A stretch of 64,000 nucleotides of DNA, from NCBI RefSeq assembly GCF_003479425.1, contig NZ_QUHC01000002.1:755033-819032 (forward strand), written 5' to 3'. This document shows positions 17,862 to 27,696 of this stretch, one piece after another. Made by a program: the position numbers and the translations under genes. Under the pieces are notes generated by a model. That model had not been told where the DNA came from. It worked only from the letters and a program-made list of their open reading frames with translations, and did no database searches. The first letter of the stretch is position 1. Each line of letters starts with the position of its first letter. Source of the stretch: Odoribacter sp. AF15-53. GTDB lineage: Bacteria; Bacteroidota; Bacteroidia; Bacteroidales; Marinifilaceae.

Positions 17862-18365
17862 TCAGATTCCTTTCAATGCGTTTAGTGTTTTTTCTGTTTC
17901 CGGATTAGACGGACGTGTCATATTCGGGTTCACGATCTTCCCTTTCTTATCCAACAGGATAAAACGAGGAATACCCCTGATCCCGTAAGCGGTCATGAAT
18001 TCACGATCACCACCGTTATGCAATTGAACTCCACCTAATTCCTTTTCTTTCACCATTTTTTCCCAAGCGGCCTTGTCCTTGTCGCAAGAGATACTCACGA
18101 ACACGATCTTTTTCCCGTGCATCTTTTTCTCCAACTCTTTCAAGTGAGGCAATTCACCTTTACAAGGTCCGCACCAGGTAGCCCATACATCAATATAAAC
18201 ATATTTCCCTTTCAAATCGTTCAGGGACACCTCTTTACCGTTAATATCTACATACTTAAAAACAGGTGATTGATCTCCGGCCTTTAACTCCGTTTTCTCT
18301 TGTGCATTCACCGTGATGAATGACAACAAAACCAACATACAGGATAAATAATGTTTTAATCTCAT
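17862..18365 (-). CDS. Secreted TlpA-like thioredoxin
   Basis: I place the start at 18365 (MRLKHYLSCM), giving 167 residues, because a -7 box TAAATTTG at 18406-18399 on the minus strand puts transcription start below the longer frame's 18401 start. A signal peptide ends at VNAQ (about residue 22). The TlpA/ResA-type domain has WCGPC (Cys 65 and 68) and the cis-proline GIPRFILLD. It acts in the periplasm as a thiol reductant or in cytochrome maturation; the partner is unknown. The gene is isolated. Confidence 0.88.
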   Translation of the reverse strand: MRLKHYLSCMLVLLSFITVNAQEKTELKAGDQSPVFKYVDINGKEVSLNDLKGKYVYIDVWATWCGPCKGELPHLKELEKKMHGKKIVFVSISCDKDKAAWEKMVKEKELGGVQLHNGGDREFMTAYGIRGIPRFILLDKKGKIVNPNMTRPSNPETEKTLNALKGI

Positions 18366-18466
18366 AGTTTTTTTCTGATTTATTGTGTTATAGATAGACA
18401 AATTTAGCGATTAAAACGCAGATTATATCACGCCCAAAAGGATTTAAGATAGATTTAATACACTCC

Positions 18467-20581
18467 CTACTTTTTATCGACAATCACCCGGAAACCGTCA
18501 TCCAAGCGCAGAACACCGCTAAACGTGCTACCGTCCTCATTTTTAAAACCATTCAGCACCCCTGTCTTAGACTTCAGCACCAGAGCCTCCACTTGCTTTT
18601 GTGTTAATTTTTTCCCAAAAAATTCCATCGGGATAAGAAAGTCGCACGACTTCCGGTAAAGACTACATCCCCAGGCGGCCCGCCCCTTGACAACCTCCCC
18701 CTTCCCACACTTCGGACATTTCAACACGACTGGCTCCGCGGGCTTCTTCTCTCTCTTCGGGGCTTTCTCTTTCGGGGCTGCCTCTTTCTTCTCCTCTTCA
18801 ACAACCTCCACGGTAATAGCTTTCCGGGGCGAACACTTCACCACATGCACCAGCTCGTTCACCATCACCTTCAACTCCTCCATGAAATCCGCCACCTCGT
18901 AGGTCCCGTCCTCGATCATCCGCAACTTCTTCTCCCATTGTCCGGTCAACTCCGCCGACTTCAACAAATCATTCTGAATCGTGTCTATCAGTTCGATTCC
19001 CGTGGACGTTGCCACGAGACGTTTCTTATCTTTCCGGATATACCCCCTCTTCAATAGCGTTTCGATAATCCCCGCCCGTGTCGACGGACGTCCGATCCCG
19101 TTCTCCTTCATCAAATCCCTCAACTCCTCATCCTCCACCTGCTTCCCGGCCGTCTCCATCGCTCTCAACAAATCGGCTTCCGTGTAATATTTGGGCGGCT
19201 GCGTCTCCTTTTCCTGCAACTCCGGGGCGTGCGGTCCCTTTTCTCCCGCCTCGTACACGGGCAACACGTTCTCATCACTCTGCTTGTTCGATGCCGCCGG
19301 GAACACGACCCGCCAAGCCGGATCTATAATCTGTTTCCCGGTTGCCTTAAACTCATGTATCCCCACCTGCGCCATCACCGTGGTATTAGCAATCTCGCAA
19401 TCAGGATAGAACACGGCGATAAACCGACGGGCCACCAGGTCATACACCCGCTTCTCATCCGGCGTCATGTCATAACTGAACACCCCGGTAGGAATAATAG
19501 CATGGTGATCCGTGATTTTCTTGTCGTTAAACACCTTTGGCGACTTCCGAATTTTACTCCCGTTTATCACCGGATCAACCAACGTGGCGTAAGGCTTAAG
19601 CCCCTTCAAAATTCCCGGAACCTTGGGATATATATCATTCGGGAGAAAATTCGTATCCACGCGGGGATAAGTCGTCAACTTCTTCTCGTAAAGCGACTGG
19701 ATAATCTTTAGTGTCGTGTCGGCCGAAAAAGCGAACTTCCGGTTACACTCCACCTGCAACAAGGTCAAATCGAACAATTTCGGCGGATGTTCCATGGCTT
19801 TCTTACGCTCGGAACTCTTGATCTCCAACTCCAACGGCACGATCTCCTGCATGAAAGCTTCGGCCTCCTCCTTCACCGTGAAACGCCCCTTCGTGTACGA
19901 GAACCAGCCTCCCCGGTAATCCGTCCGCACTTCCCAATAAGTCTCCGGTTTAAACTGCTCGATCGCCTTCTGCCGGTCGACGATCAACGCCAATGTCGGC
20001 GTTTGTACCCGCCCGATCGACAACACGTTTTTCCCGTTCCCGTAGCGCAAGGTGTAAGCCCGCGTAGCATTCATCCCCAACAACCAATCCCCGATCGCCC
20101 TTGCCGAACCGGCTGCATATAACGTGTCAAAATCTTTCGACGACATCAACTTGTCGAATCCCTCCCGGATAGCCTCCTCTGTCAATGACGAAATCCAAAG
20201 TCGCATCACCGGAGCCTTACACTTCGCCTTCGTGAGAACCCAACGCTGGATAAGCTCCCCCTCCTGCCCGGCATCACCGCAATTTATCACCATTTCCGCC
20301 CGGCTGAACAACTCTTCGATAATACCGAACTGACGCTTGATCCCCTCGTCATCAATCAACTTGATCCGAAAAGTGGACGGAATCATCGGCAACACGCTCA
20401 GATTCCAAGATTTCCACTTCTCCGTGTATTCATGCGGTTCTTGCAGCGAACAAAGATGCCCGAACGTCCAAGTCACACAATAGTCATTCCCCTCGAAATA
20501 ACCATTCCGACGTACCTTGGCCCCCAAGACCTCCGCTATTTCCTTCGCCACGCTCGGCTTTTCTGCTATACAAACACGCAT
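18467..20581 (-). CDS. topB: DNA topoisomerase III
   Basis: The 704-residue type IA topoisomerase has an N-terminal Toprim domain with the catalytic Glu in AEKPS (residue 7), the active-site Tyr 305 in TTYPRVDT, and a C-terminal four-cysteine zinc element (CPKCG at about 637, then CSLYRKSC). It relaxes and decatenates DNA through a transient 5'-phosphotyrosine link. The Toprim acidic cluster is NCGDAGQEGE (99-108), DxG where most enzymes have DxD. This form is, as far as I recall, usual for chromosomal TopB of Bacteroidota. The upstream gap is full of word repeats. Confidence 0.95.
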   Translation of the reverse strand: MRVCIAEKPSVAKEIAEVLGAKVRRNGYFEGNDYCVTWTFGHLCSLQEPHEYTEKWKSWNLSVLPMIPSTFRIKLIDDEGIKRQFGIIEELFSRAEMVINCGDAGQEGELIQRWVLTKAKCKAPVMRLWISSLTEEAIREGFDKLMSSKDFDTLYAAGSARAIGDWLLGMNATRAYTLRYGNGKNVLSIGRVQTPTLALIVDRQKAIEQFKPETYWEVRTDYRGGWFSYTKGRFTVKEEAEAFMQEIVPLELEIKSSERKKAMEHPPKLFDLTLLQVECNRKFAFSADTTLKIIQSLYEKKLTTYPRVDTNFLPNDIYPKVPGILKGLKPYATLVDPVINGSKIRKSPKVFNDKKITDHHAIIPTGVFSYDMTPDEKRVYDLVARRFIAVFYPDCEIANTTVMAQVGIHEFKATGKQIIDPAWRVVFPAASNKQSDENVLPVYEAGEKGPHAPELQEKETQPPKYYTEADLLRAMETAGKQVEDEELRDLMKENGIGRPSTRAGIIETLLKRGYIRKDKKRLVATSTGIELIDTIQNDLLKSAELTGQWEKKLRMIEDGTYEVADFMEELKVMVNELVHVVKCSPRKAITVEVVEEEKKEAAPKEKAPKREKKPAEPVVLKCPKCGKGEVVKGRAAWGCSLYRKSCDFLIPMEFFGKKLTQKQVEALVLKSKTGVLNGFKNEDGSTFSGVLRLDDGFRVIVDKK

Positions 20582-20583
20582 CT

Positions 20584-20750
20584 ATTAATTTTAGATTTAA
20601 TGATTTTAGATTTTAGATTCCAATCGCACAAGGCTTTCACTTTAAACTCTAAACTAAATTCAACTTTTAGCTTTTAACTTTTATCTTTTTTCCCCCGCGG
20701 GGAAATCAACTTTATAAACCTTATGAACTTTATAAACTTTACAAACTCTT
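20584..20750. repeat. Composite of intergenic word repeats
   Basis: In order: GATTTTAGATTTTAGATT words (about 20590-20620), AAACTCTAAACTAAATT, CTTTTAGCTTTTAACTTTTA (about 20664-20685), the palindrome CCCCGCGGGG, then a 9-bp series CTTTATAAA, CCTTATGAA, CTTTATAAA, CTTTACAAA (from 20710). Four of the word families seen elsewhere in the window occur together here. Confidence 0.7.
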
Positions 20751-20760
20751 TTTCAATCAT

Positions 20761-21894
20761 TTAAAAACTCAACTGAACCCGTCCCTGAATCATGCTGAAC
20801 GTCTGCTTTCCACCCTCATGCGCGTGCTTATCCAAACTCACCAGACTATAACTCATTTTGGCGGCAACATATTTATTGAAATAATATATACCCCCGATCG
20901 AGAAATCATTTTGCTTTCCCCCCATGATCCCGGCATCCTTATCGTTCATATTCGTGATATTATAACGACATAAAATCTCCAAGCTCTTCGCCCCCGGAGT
21001 CGATGCCATACCACTCATCCGGTTATAACCGTAACGCCCGTTCAACAAGGCATACCCCACTTGCGCGTACCACCCGTCTCCGTTATAATTCTCCACGGCA
21101 GCCTTCCGGTTCACGTGTGCCATCAGGTATTCACTTTGAAAATACCATTTATCAAGCACCATGACAACTTCAGCCCCGAATTTCCACTCGTTGATAGCCT
21201 CCGTCACCTCCGCTTTCAAAAACTTCTCCGGGATCAAATTCGAAGGAGCCCCCGCCGAATACGTGATCTTGTTCTCTTCCGCCTCGCCTTGTACTCCAAA
21301 ACGGGAAGAAACACCGACATGAATCACGTTTTTCTCCCGCGAGTAAGGACGAAACAACACCCGCCCGGACAAGGCGTACCCCTCATCCCCTTTCTCCGTG
21401 TTATCTATATCTTTATCACTAAACACGCCACCCGACACGTTCAACACATCACAATCGTACGTGTAACTGATTCCCAGCTTGCGACGATCCCCGAAAGCGA
21501 TCCCCGTAACGGCAGCCCCGTTGAACTTCATATCTGACGTCCCGATCCGGTATTCCAGGCTAAAAGGCTCAAAACAATGCCCGACCCGTAACAAACTCTT
21601 CCCGTCACTATATTCAATATAAATATCCTTCATCGACACCTTGCTCTTGGCAAATCCCATTTCAATCTTTCCCGTCCAACGTTCCAGAAAACGCACCACG
21701 GTTCCCAATCGCACATCATATACCTCCACTGCATTTCCCAACGACGTCTTGTCACTGAAAAACACTCCCCCGTCAAATAAAACCCGACCAATCAGACGGG
21801 CCTCGAAATCCCCCTTCTCCGACTTCAATGTCAACTGAGCCGAAACACTCGCGTAACATACCAACAGGATCAAAATCAAAAGCGTATGCTTCAT
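20761..21894 (-). CDS. Outer membrane porin (phosphate-selective porin O/P-like)
   Basis: The 377-residue protein starts at ATG 21894 (MKHTLLILILLVCYASVSAQ); the more upstream start of the frame is TTG. After the signal peptide the chain alternates in beta-barrel fashion (GKIEMGFAKSKVSMKDIYIEY, GHCFEPFSLEYRIG) and ends with a C-terminal aromatic strand SMIQGRVQLSF, as outer membrane proteins do. The RVGHCFEPFSLE element is typical of OprO/OprP relatives of Bacteroidota. The substrate, perhaps an anion, is unknown. A minus-strand -7 box TATTTTTG lies at 21954-21947. Confidence 0.85.
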   Translation of the reverse strand: MKHTLLILILLVCYASVSAQLTLKSEKGDFEARLIGRVLFDGGVFFSDKTSLGNAVEVYDVRLGTVVRFLERWTGKIEMGFAKSKVSMKDIYIEYSDGKSLLRVGHCFEPFSLEYRIGTSDMKFNGAAVTGIAFGDRRKLGISYTYDCDVLNVSGGVFSDKDIDNTEKGDEGYALSGRVLFRPYSREKNVIHVGVSSRFGVQGEAEENKITYSAGAPSNLIPEKFLKAEVTEAINEWKFGAEVVMVLDKWYFQSEYLMAHVNRKAAVENYNGDGWYAQVGYALLNGRYGYNRMSGMASTPGAKSLEILCRYNITNMNDKDAGIMGGKQNDFSIGGIYYFNKYVAAKMSYSLVSLDKHAHEGGKQTFSMIQGRVQLSF

Positions 21895-21900
21895 ATTCAA

Positions 21901-22242
21901 TAATTTACAGGATTAATAAAAATTGTACCGGATTAGAATATCCCCGCAAAAATACAAAAAATTCAACAATTCACGATTCCCTGATCAAAACAAGCAACTT
22001 TTCCCACGCTACCACCCCAATCATTCCTGTCAAATCAACAAGAAAATAAATCGTTAACATGAAAATTTAAATGATATACTCGTTCGACAGAAGAGACATT
22101 TCAGACTTTTAGGACAACCCCTCCTCTATCTATCGGTCGAATAGACTTATTCACGCGAACTTCCCATCTTCCCGACTCATTATTTTTTCACTTTTTATCT
22201 TTACCTTTGTTGATCGAACGACAACTTCTAATTGACATATAC
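21901..22242. other. Divergent promoter region
   Basis: These 342 bases between porin and the LUD gene hold a minus-strand -7 box (21947-21954) and a plus-strand -7 box TACCTTTG at 22202-22209. Nothing else was recognised. Confidence 0.5.
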
Positions 22243-22878
22243 ATGGAAAAAGAAATCATCGAACAAACCATAAAATCCCTGGAAAGAAATCACTTCGAGG
22301 TTTATTTCGCGAATGATCGTCAAGAAGCAAAAAATATATTCTTCAACGAAATATTCGATAAAATCAAACCGACAACCATTTCGTGGGGTGACTCCGAAAC
22401 GATGAAGGCCACGGGTATTCTTCCCGAGATCGAGCAACACCCGGAATGTATCCTGATCCGGACTTTTCAAGACGGTTACAGCCGGGCTCAAAAAACATAC
22501 TGGCGCCGTCAAGCTCTGCACGCTGACCTGTTTGTTTCGGGAACCAACGCCCTCACCTGCAACGGTCAACTCGTGAACGTGGACATGGTGGGCAACCGGG
22601 TAGCCGGAATCACCTTCGGCCCCGAACACGTGGTACTATTTATCGGGACCAACAAGATCACGGATAACCTTGAAAAAGCCATGGAGCGCATACGAACTAT
22701 CGCAGCACCCCTCAACGCCATCCGCCATCCACACCTGCATACACCTTGCCAAAAGACACAAACCTGCATGAATTGCCAAAGCACGGACAGGTTATGCAAC
22801 ACGTGGACAATTACCGAAAAATCATTCCCGCAAAAACGGATTAAAATTATCCTTATCAACGAACCTCTAGGATTATAA
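22243..22878 (+). CDS. LUD domain (LutC/YkgG-like) protein
   Basis: The 211-residue protein starts at ATG 22243 (MEKEIIEQTIKSL). The frame's earlier TTG start at 22207 lies inside the -7 box TACCTTTG (22202-22209), so it cannot be used. The LUD core is visible: ISWGDSETMKATGI, then FVSGTNALTCNGQLVNVDMVGNRVAGI and FGPEHVVLFIG. LUD proteins take part in lactate utilisation by LutABC; here no LutA or LutB is near. The C-terminal part has five cysteines (CQKTQTCMNC and others) that might bind a metal. It is followed after two bases by the thioesterase gene. Confidence 0.85.
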   Translation: MEKEIIEQTIKSLERNHFEVYFANDRQEAKNIFFNEIFDKIKPTTISWGDSETMKATGILPEIEQHPECILIRTFQDGYSRAQKTYWRRQALHADLFVSGTNALTCNGQLVNVDMVGNRVAGITFGPEHVVLFIGTNKITDNLEKAMERIRTIAAPLNAIRHPHLHTPCQKTQTCMNCQSTDRLCNTWTITEKSFPQKRIKIILINEPLGL

Positions 22879-22880
22879 TC

Positions 22881-23291
22881 ATGAAAGAATTTGCATTTGA
22901 AATAGAAATGAAAGTACGAGACTACGAATGCGATCTGCAAGGCGTAGTCAACAATTCCAACTACCAGCATTACATGGAACACGCCCGTCATGAATTCCTG
23001 GAAACAACCGGAACCAGCTTCTCGGCGTTACACGACCAAGGCATAGATGTCATGGTTTCACGTATTGACATTTCTTACAAACACTCACTCCGGGGCAGCG
23101 ATCGTTTCGTCGTGAAAGTAGCCTACCAACGAGAAGGAATCAAACTGGTGTTCTTTGAAGATATTTACAAAATCCCGGAACAGGTTCTATGCGCCCGGGG
23201 ACGAATCGAAGCCATCTGCTTGCAAAACGGTAAACTTACCCGCGGAGAACTTTTCGAAACGATATTTATCAATAAGGTTGAGAAAAAATAA
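22881..23291 (+). CDS. Acyl-CoA thioesterase, YbgC/4HBT family
   Basis: The 136-residue hot-dog fold protein carries the family signature as VRDYECDLQGVVNNSNYQHYMEHAR, with the catalytic Asp of YECDLQG near residue 17. It hydrolyses acyl-CoA (or acyl-ACP) thioesters in the cytoplasm. It starts two bases after the LUD gene, so the two are translated from one message, though a functional link is not evident. A GC-rich imperfect hairpin (GGGAGGTG ... CCCCCCTT) follows. Confidence 0.9.
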   Translation: MKEFAFEIEMKVRDYECDLQGVVNNSNYQHYMEHARHEFLETTGTSFSALHDQGIDVMVSRIDISYKHSLRGSDRFVVKVAYQREGIKLVFFEDIYKIPEQVLCARGRIEAICLQNGKLTRGELFETIFINKVEKK

Positions 23292-23345
23292 AAGGGAGGT
23301 GTTTCAGCCCCCCTTATAACATCTATAAACCAAATCTTTGGCTCT

Positions 23346-24275
23346 TTATTTTCTACTTCTGTGGCGCATAAAGAATGAACGGAGATTCAAATTTTTGGAG
23401 TCATTTCCCAATTGACAAGAACGTCCCACTGCCTCATCCTCGTCAACCGTGACATAAGAATAAGAATACGAATAACCATTTATTTTTTCAGTTCTAATCG
23501 TGCCATCCTGATTGAGAGAATACGTCATGTTTGAAGTACTCTCATCTTCGTCCACATTTCCTTCCGAATCTTTCTCGTAGTCAACCTCCGTGTATGAAAC
23601 AGGGAAATAAGCCGATGCTTTTCCTAGCATACCCACTAACCCCAAAATCTGGAAGTCCTCCATATCAAGAACTCTTGTCTGAGTTATAGAGAATTGCCCT
23701 AACTCATTTTTCTGATCCCCGTACTCAATCGTGCAAGTGTAACCATCTTCCCATTTCTCTCCATCCTCAATCTCACTTCCTTCGGATTCAACCTTAACCA
23801 AGTTTCCATTTTTCCAAGTATAGGTAGTTTTATAGGTTCCTTTATAAGAATAACTACCGTCCTCATCCTTACCACTCTCACTGGAAGATATCGTGCAAGA
23901 TGTCAGTTGCCCTCCCTTATAAGAGAAATGAACCTCGCCGCTTCCTTTAGAACTGCCATACTCATCCTTCTCGTTCCACGATGATTTAATGCTTTTAATA
24001 TACCCCTCACCGGTAAACTTCACTTCAGCCTCTTCATCATCCGAAATCAGAAGCCCCTTGTCATAATCAATTTCACCAAGTACATAAGAACCGCTTTTAA
24101 CTTGGACGCATCGACCGTTTTCATCGTACGTGAAAATATAACCATTGACGTTAGAAGGTAATTGCCCGGCATACGTTATCACCGGTCCCTGTGGCATTTT
24201 GTCATCGTCATCATCACTACAAGCTGCAAACAAGCACATTACCATGGCTAGTGTTGCCCATAACAAATTTTTCAT
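23346..24275 (-). CDS. Lipoprotein, possibly DUF4595-type
   Basis: The 309-residue protein has a lipoprotein signal with lipobox LFAAC (Cys 19), followed by an acidic SDDDDD stretch, which is typical of Bacteroidota surface-exposed lipoproteins. The body consists of repeated beta elements (YIFTYDENGRCVQV, VHFSYKGGQLTSC, TYTWKNGNLVKVESEG, MTYSLNQDGTI), similar to the DUF4595 family. The function is unknown. It is monocistronic and convergent with the thioesterase. Confidence 0.75.
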   Translation of the reverse strand: MKNLLWATLAMVMCLFAACSDDDDDKMPQGPVITYAGQLPSNVNGYIFTYDENGRCVQVKSGSYVLGEIDYDKGLLISDDEEAEVKFTGEGYIKSIKSSWNEKDEYGSSKGSGEVHFSYKGGQLTSCTISSSESGKDEDGSYSYKGTYKTTYTWKNGNLVKVESEGSEIEDGEKWEDGYTCTIEYGDQKNELGQFSITQTRVLDMEDFQILGLVGMLGKASAYFPVSYTEVDYEKDSEGNVDEDESTSNMTYSLNQDGTIRTEKINGYSYSYSYVTVDEDEAVGRSCQLGNDSKNLNLRSFFMRHRSRK

Positions 24276-24513
24276 CTTTCTATTTAAGAATTATAAAATA
24301 ATCTGTTCGCGAAATTAATCAAGCCCATTAGAAAAAACAAACTCATGAATTCTTTTTTTTAATATTTTAATTCATATTTTTTGAATTATCACGAATCTTC
24401 CCTCTTCTGCCTTTTTACGCTGCATTCAAGATAATACAGTATCAGAATCCTACATAACTAATACTCGAAAAAATCATCTTTATCTATTTTTTTGAGAAAA
24501 ATATCCCGAATCT

Positions 24514-24544
24514 TTTGCAGTATTCAAAAAATGCACTACATTTG
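24514..24544 (+). promoter_or_regulatory. Promoter of tRNA-Val
   Basis: -33 TTTG (24514-24517) and -7 TACATTTG (24537-24544), exactly 19 bp apart, 20 bases before the tRNA. Confidence 0.85.
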
Positions 24545-24564
24545 CATCCGCAATCACGCAACAA

Positions 24565-24639
24565 GGGCGCTTAGCTCAGCTGGTTCAGAGCATCTGGTTT
24601 ACACCCAGAGGGTCGGGGGTTCGAATCCCTCAGCGCCCA
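24565..24639 (+). tRNA. tRNA-Val (anticodon TAC)
   Basis: The acceptor stem GGGCGCT pairs perfectly with AGCGCCC. The D-arm (TAGCTCAGCTGG), the anticodon stem CTGGT with loop containing TAC, and the T-arm (GGGGGTTCGAATCCCT) are all present. CCA is not encoded. It has its own promoter and terminator. Confidence 0.97.
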
Positions 24640-24640
24640 C

Positions 24641-24675
24641 TAAGAGACTCATAATGAGTCTCTTATTTGTTTTTA
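24641..24675 (+). terminator. Terminator of tRNA-Val
   Basis: Perfect 11-bp stem TAAGAGACTCA/TGAGTCTCTTA, loop TAA, then TTTGTTTTTA. Confidence 0.9.
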
Positions 24676-24840
24676 TAGGTACTTTTTAGTCCCTCCTGAC
24701 CTCACCCAAGGTTACTTCAAGGATCAATTTTGACATTTACACACTTTTAAGAACACTATCCAAGGAGAAAAGCGTGCAGCCGAAGGATAGATATAAAAAG
24801 GAAAGTGGTGTTTGAATGGCTGCAACGCTTATTAAAAAAA

Positions 24841-27606
24841 TTATAACTCGTACCCGCTATCACCTGGAAATAACGGTGCATTTGCCATCACCGCTAAATC
24901 CGCCTGCATCTTCTTTCTTCGTTTCAACAAACGAAGATCACCGGAAGTCACCACAAGCGTGGAATTACCCTGACGTTGCCACACCACACCATTCAGCATA
25001 ACAACGGCGTGATACTCCGGCACGGAAACCGCGCAAACAATCGCGTTCCCGAAATACCGGAATTTAATGACAATTAACCCGTTCACGTCTCCCCCGAAAT
25101 ACGCGGCGATCTCCTTGCGCAAGAACAACTCGTATTTATCCGTGTTGCACCGCAAGTAATCCAGATCGTTTTTAATCCCGTCAGGAATACCAAAATCATT
25201 CACGCCTATATAGAGAACCCCACCCGCGCCATTAAGAAAACCGCAAATCGTTTTTAAAATCACACCGACCTGTTTATCCACGTCCGGCTGCCATTGAGCT
25301 TCAGCGGGGTAGACGATCGAGCATTTAAACTCTCGTGCCCCGTTCTCGCTACCAAATTTTATTTTTTCCTCTTCAACTTCCTTATTCTCAAAATCAATTG
25401 ACAACAACTCTAGCAATTCCTGCCGGATAGATTCAACCGCACCGGGAGACGAGGCCACTAATTTCGCCGCGAGCACGAGTTTTGCCACTTTTGCCAAATA
25501 TTTATCATGAGCCTCCACGTGAGAGTATAATTCCCGGAGGTCACATTCTTCCTTTTTATTAAACACGGCAAGCAGCTTGAAAACATCACCTCGCTGTTTA
25601 AGCACGGGGAATTTTAAAAAATCACTCTCTATTTCCGTGAAATTCGAAATCGTGCGCCCTTCGCCGTTTATAAAAACCTGCATCGCGGTCAAGTACCGGA
25701 TACAACAATCGTAATATTCTTTTAGCTTATCATCACCCGACACGTGAGCCACCAGTTTCAAGAAACAAAGCAAGTTCAAATTCCTGACACTATTCTTTGA
25801 AACCATGAAAAGCTGCAACACACGTGTAAGCTCAACGATATAATTTCCCGTCAAAAAAGAATCATCATTCTCGATAACCTCCTTCTCTCCCACCGTATCG
25901 ACATCCACGACTCCTTTACAGTAATTCACGTACTGCCGGACGAGCTTCGCGACCGCCTCGTGCCTGTCAAAAGTTACATTCGAGGGCATTTCTATCCGAC
26001 CCGCGACATACCCGTTCAAGAAAAGTTTTTCAATTTCAAGCAAATAAAAACTTCCGACTTCCGGCGTAAATGAAACGTCAGGCTTCGTGAAGATCCTAAA
26101 CCCCGACTCGCTCACCCAAGTCAACAAATCCTCGTTGACGTGTAACAGCAAAGCGTTACAGGGTTCCCCGGCATGATACCGGGCTATCATATATTTATCA
26201 ATTTCCCCCGTGATAGAGAATTGCAAGCGTTCATCGGGCGATTCAATCACGGAAGCATACAGCAGGTCTCCGGGATAAAGAATACATTCCAATGTATCCA
26301 ACCTTACCCCCGTCATGTTGCTAACGTGTAACGCCCCCTCCCCCTCGTAAAAATCATCAACGACACTAGCAAACGCCAAAATCGGCTTCGCTTGATAAAT
26401 ATTTTTAATTCTTATCTTCACGACCGTTCCGACAGGCGGACGTTCCTTGCGTATTTCTTTTTCGGGTTGTTTAATAGTATATCCAGCAAACACATCTTTC
26501 CACGAAACCAAAGTATCCAAAAAATCGCCATCCAACTTGATCTTTTTATCACTACTCACTCGTAATTCCAAACCGTTCACCTCAAGCAAAAAGACGGGTT
26601 TACGTGAAACGGAGTACGGGGATAAAGTTATAGCCTCCCCATCTATACTCAACTGCCCGACTTTCTCGAATCGTTTCACCCGTTCATCCTTCAACGCGAC
26701 GGAAGTCTTCGACACGATCGCCCCGGCAAGGTCGGGAACCGAAAATTTCAACAAATCATCCCAAGAGAAAAGAGTGTTTTTCTGGTAGAAAAGAAGAGAA
26801 TTAAAGGCGTTGTTCCTGATCAGTTCAGACGCGGAATGGCATACTTCATGAATATATCGAAAAAACATGGAACGAGTCAGCGCCAATTCGTCGGAAGATT
26901 CTCCCTCCAAAATTCTAGCACCAAGAACCCAAATCGCGCTTTCAAGACGTTCCGCGTGTTCCTCGCCCCGTTCCTCGTAAAATAATCCCTCCTCGTGTTC
27001 CTTCACCCAAGCCACCCGCTCGTGAAAATAATCCTTTACCTCACCAAGATTCTCGCTCGAAGAGTAATATAGCAACTGCACCAGATCACGCGAAGGCAAA
27101 TCGTTCAAGTTCTTGCTAAACCGGAATATCGTGTTTATCGTTATGATCACTTGCTCTTTACGTAACAAATTACCCGACATTTTCCACCTCTCCACTTTCC
27201 ACGAGATATAACCTACCTCATCACCACTGGAAAGTATTGAAACGGCATCCTTCATCGCGTTTATCTCGTCCCAGTAACGCTCTACACGACTTTTAATTAT
27301 TTCTTTTTCCGTTTTATCAAAACCATTCAAGTAGCTTGATCCCTCGAATACCCATTCTAGCACACGTTCAAAAACTCCCCCGAGAAGTACAAAATCTTCC
27401 AGCACGATTCCCTGTTGCCTTAACTCGAAGCGAAAAACTTCTATCATTTCAAGTATCCATCGTGGATTTTGTTTTTTTAGCTGTTCTATGAAATTACTTT
27501 CTTTGACACTAGGCGAAACCATTATTATTCGACTAACGGCAGCTTTTTCCTCATCTGTCACCTGAATAGATTCCATAAACTCGTCAAAGACTTCTATCGC
27601 TTCCAT
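24841..27606 (-). CDS. Large protein with S1-like and AlbA_2 (Schlafen-type) domains
   Basis: The 921-residue protein is not one I can name. Residues 1-380 are mainly alpha-helical. Near 391-470 there is an OB/S1-like segment (VGTVVKIRIKNIYQAKP, then GALHVSNM, LYPGDLLYASVIE), and a second possible one near 505-540 (VGSFYLLEIEKLFLNGYVAG). The C-terminal part, about 755-880, fits the AlbA_2/Schlafen fold: GAREFKCSI, FLNGAGGVLYIGVNDFGIPDGI, then a KFRYFGNAIV strand. AlbA_2 proteins bind nucleic acid and some bear RNase or nucleotide-binding activity. RNA surveillance, translation control or defence are possible roles (inference). It stands alone next to tRNA-Val. Confidence 0.75.
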   Translation of the reverse strand: MEAIEVFDEFMESIQVTDEEKAAVSRIIMVSPSVKESNFIEQLKKQNPRWILEMIEVFRFELRQQGIVLEDFVLLGGVFERVLEWVFEGSSYLNGFDKTEKEIIKSRVERYWDEINAMKDAVSILSSGDEVGYISWKVERWKMSGNLLRKEQVIITINTIFRFSKNLNDLPSRDLVQLLYYSSSENLGEVKDYFHERVAWVKEHEEGLFYEERGEEHAERLESAIWVLGARILEGESSDELALTRSMFFRYIHEVCHSASELIRNNAFNSLLFYQKNTLFSWDDLLKFSVPDLAGAIVSKTSVALKDERVKRFEKVGQLSIDGEAITLSPYSVSRKPVFLLEVNGLELRVSSDKKIKLDGDFLDTLVSWKDVFAGYTIKQPEKEIRKERPPVGTVVKIRIKNIYQAKPILAFASVVDDFYEGEGALHVSNMTGVRLDTLECILYPGDLLYASVIESPDERLQFSITGEIDKYMIARYHAGEPCNALLLHVNEDLLTWVSESGFRIFTKPDVSFTPEVGSFYLLEIEKLFLNGYVAGRIEMPSNVTFDRHEAVAKLVRQYVNYCKGVVDVDTVGEKEVIENDDSFLTGNYIVELTRVLQLFMVSKNSVRNLNLLCFLKLVAHVSGDDKLKEYYDCCIRYLTAMQVFINGEGRTISNFTEIESDFLKFPVLKQRGDVFKLLAVFNKKEECDLRELYSHVEAHDKYLAKVAKLVLAAKLVASSPGAVESIRQELLELLSIDFENKEVEEEKIKFGSENGAREFKCSIVYPAEAQWQPDVDKQVGVILKTICGFLNGAGGVLYIGVNDFGIPDGIKNDLDYLRCNTDKYELFLRKEIAAYFGGDVNGLIVIKFRYFGNAIVCAVSVPEYHAVVMLNGVVWQRQGNSTLVVTSGDLRLLKRRKKMQADLAVMANAPLFPGDSGYEL

Positions 27607-27696
27607 AAATTCATTATTAAAAATACAAACCCCTCTCCAACCGTACTAATGTAGCCTATTTTGCCGACATAACAAACGATATGGTTTACAAATTAT

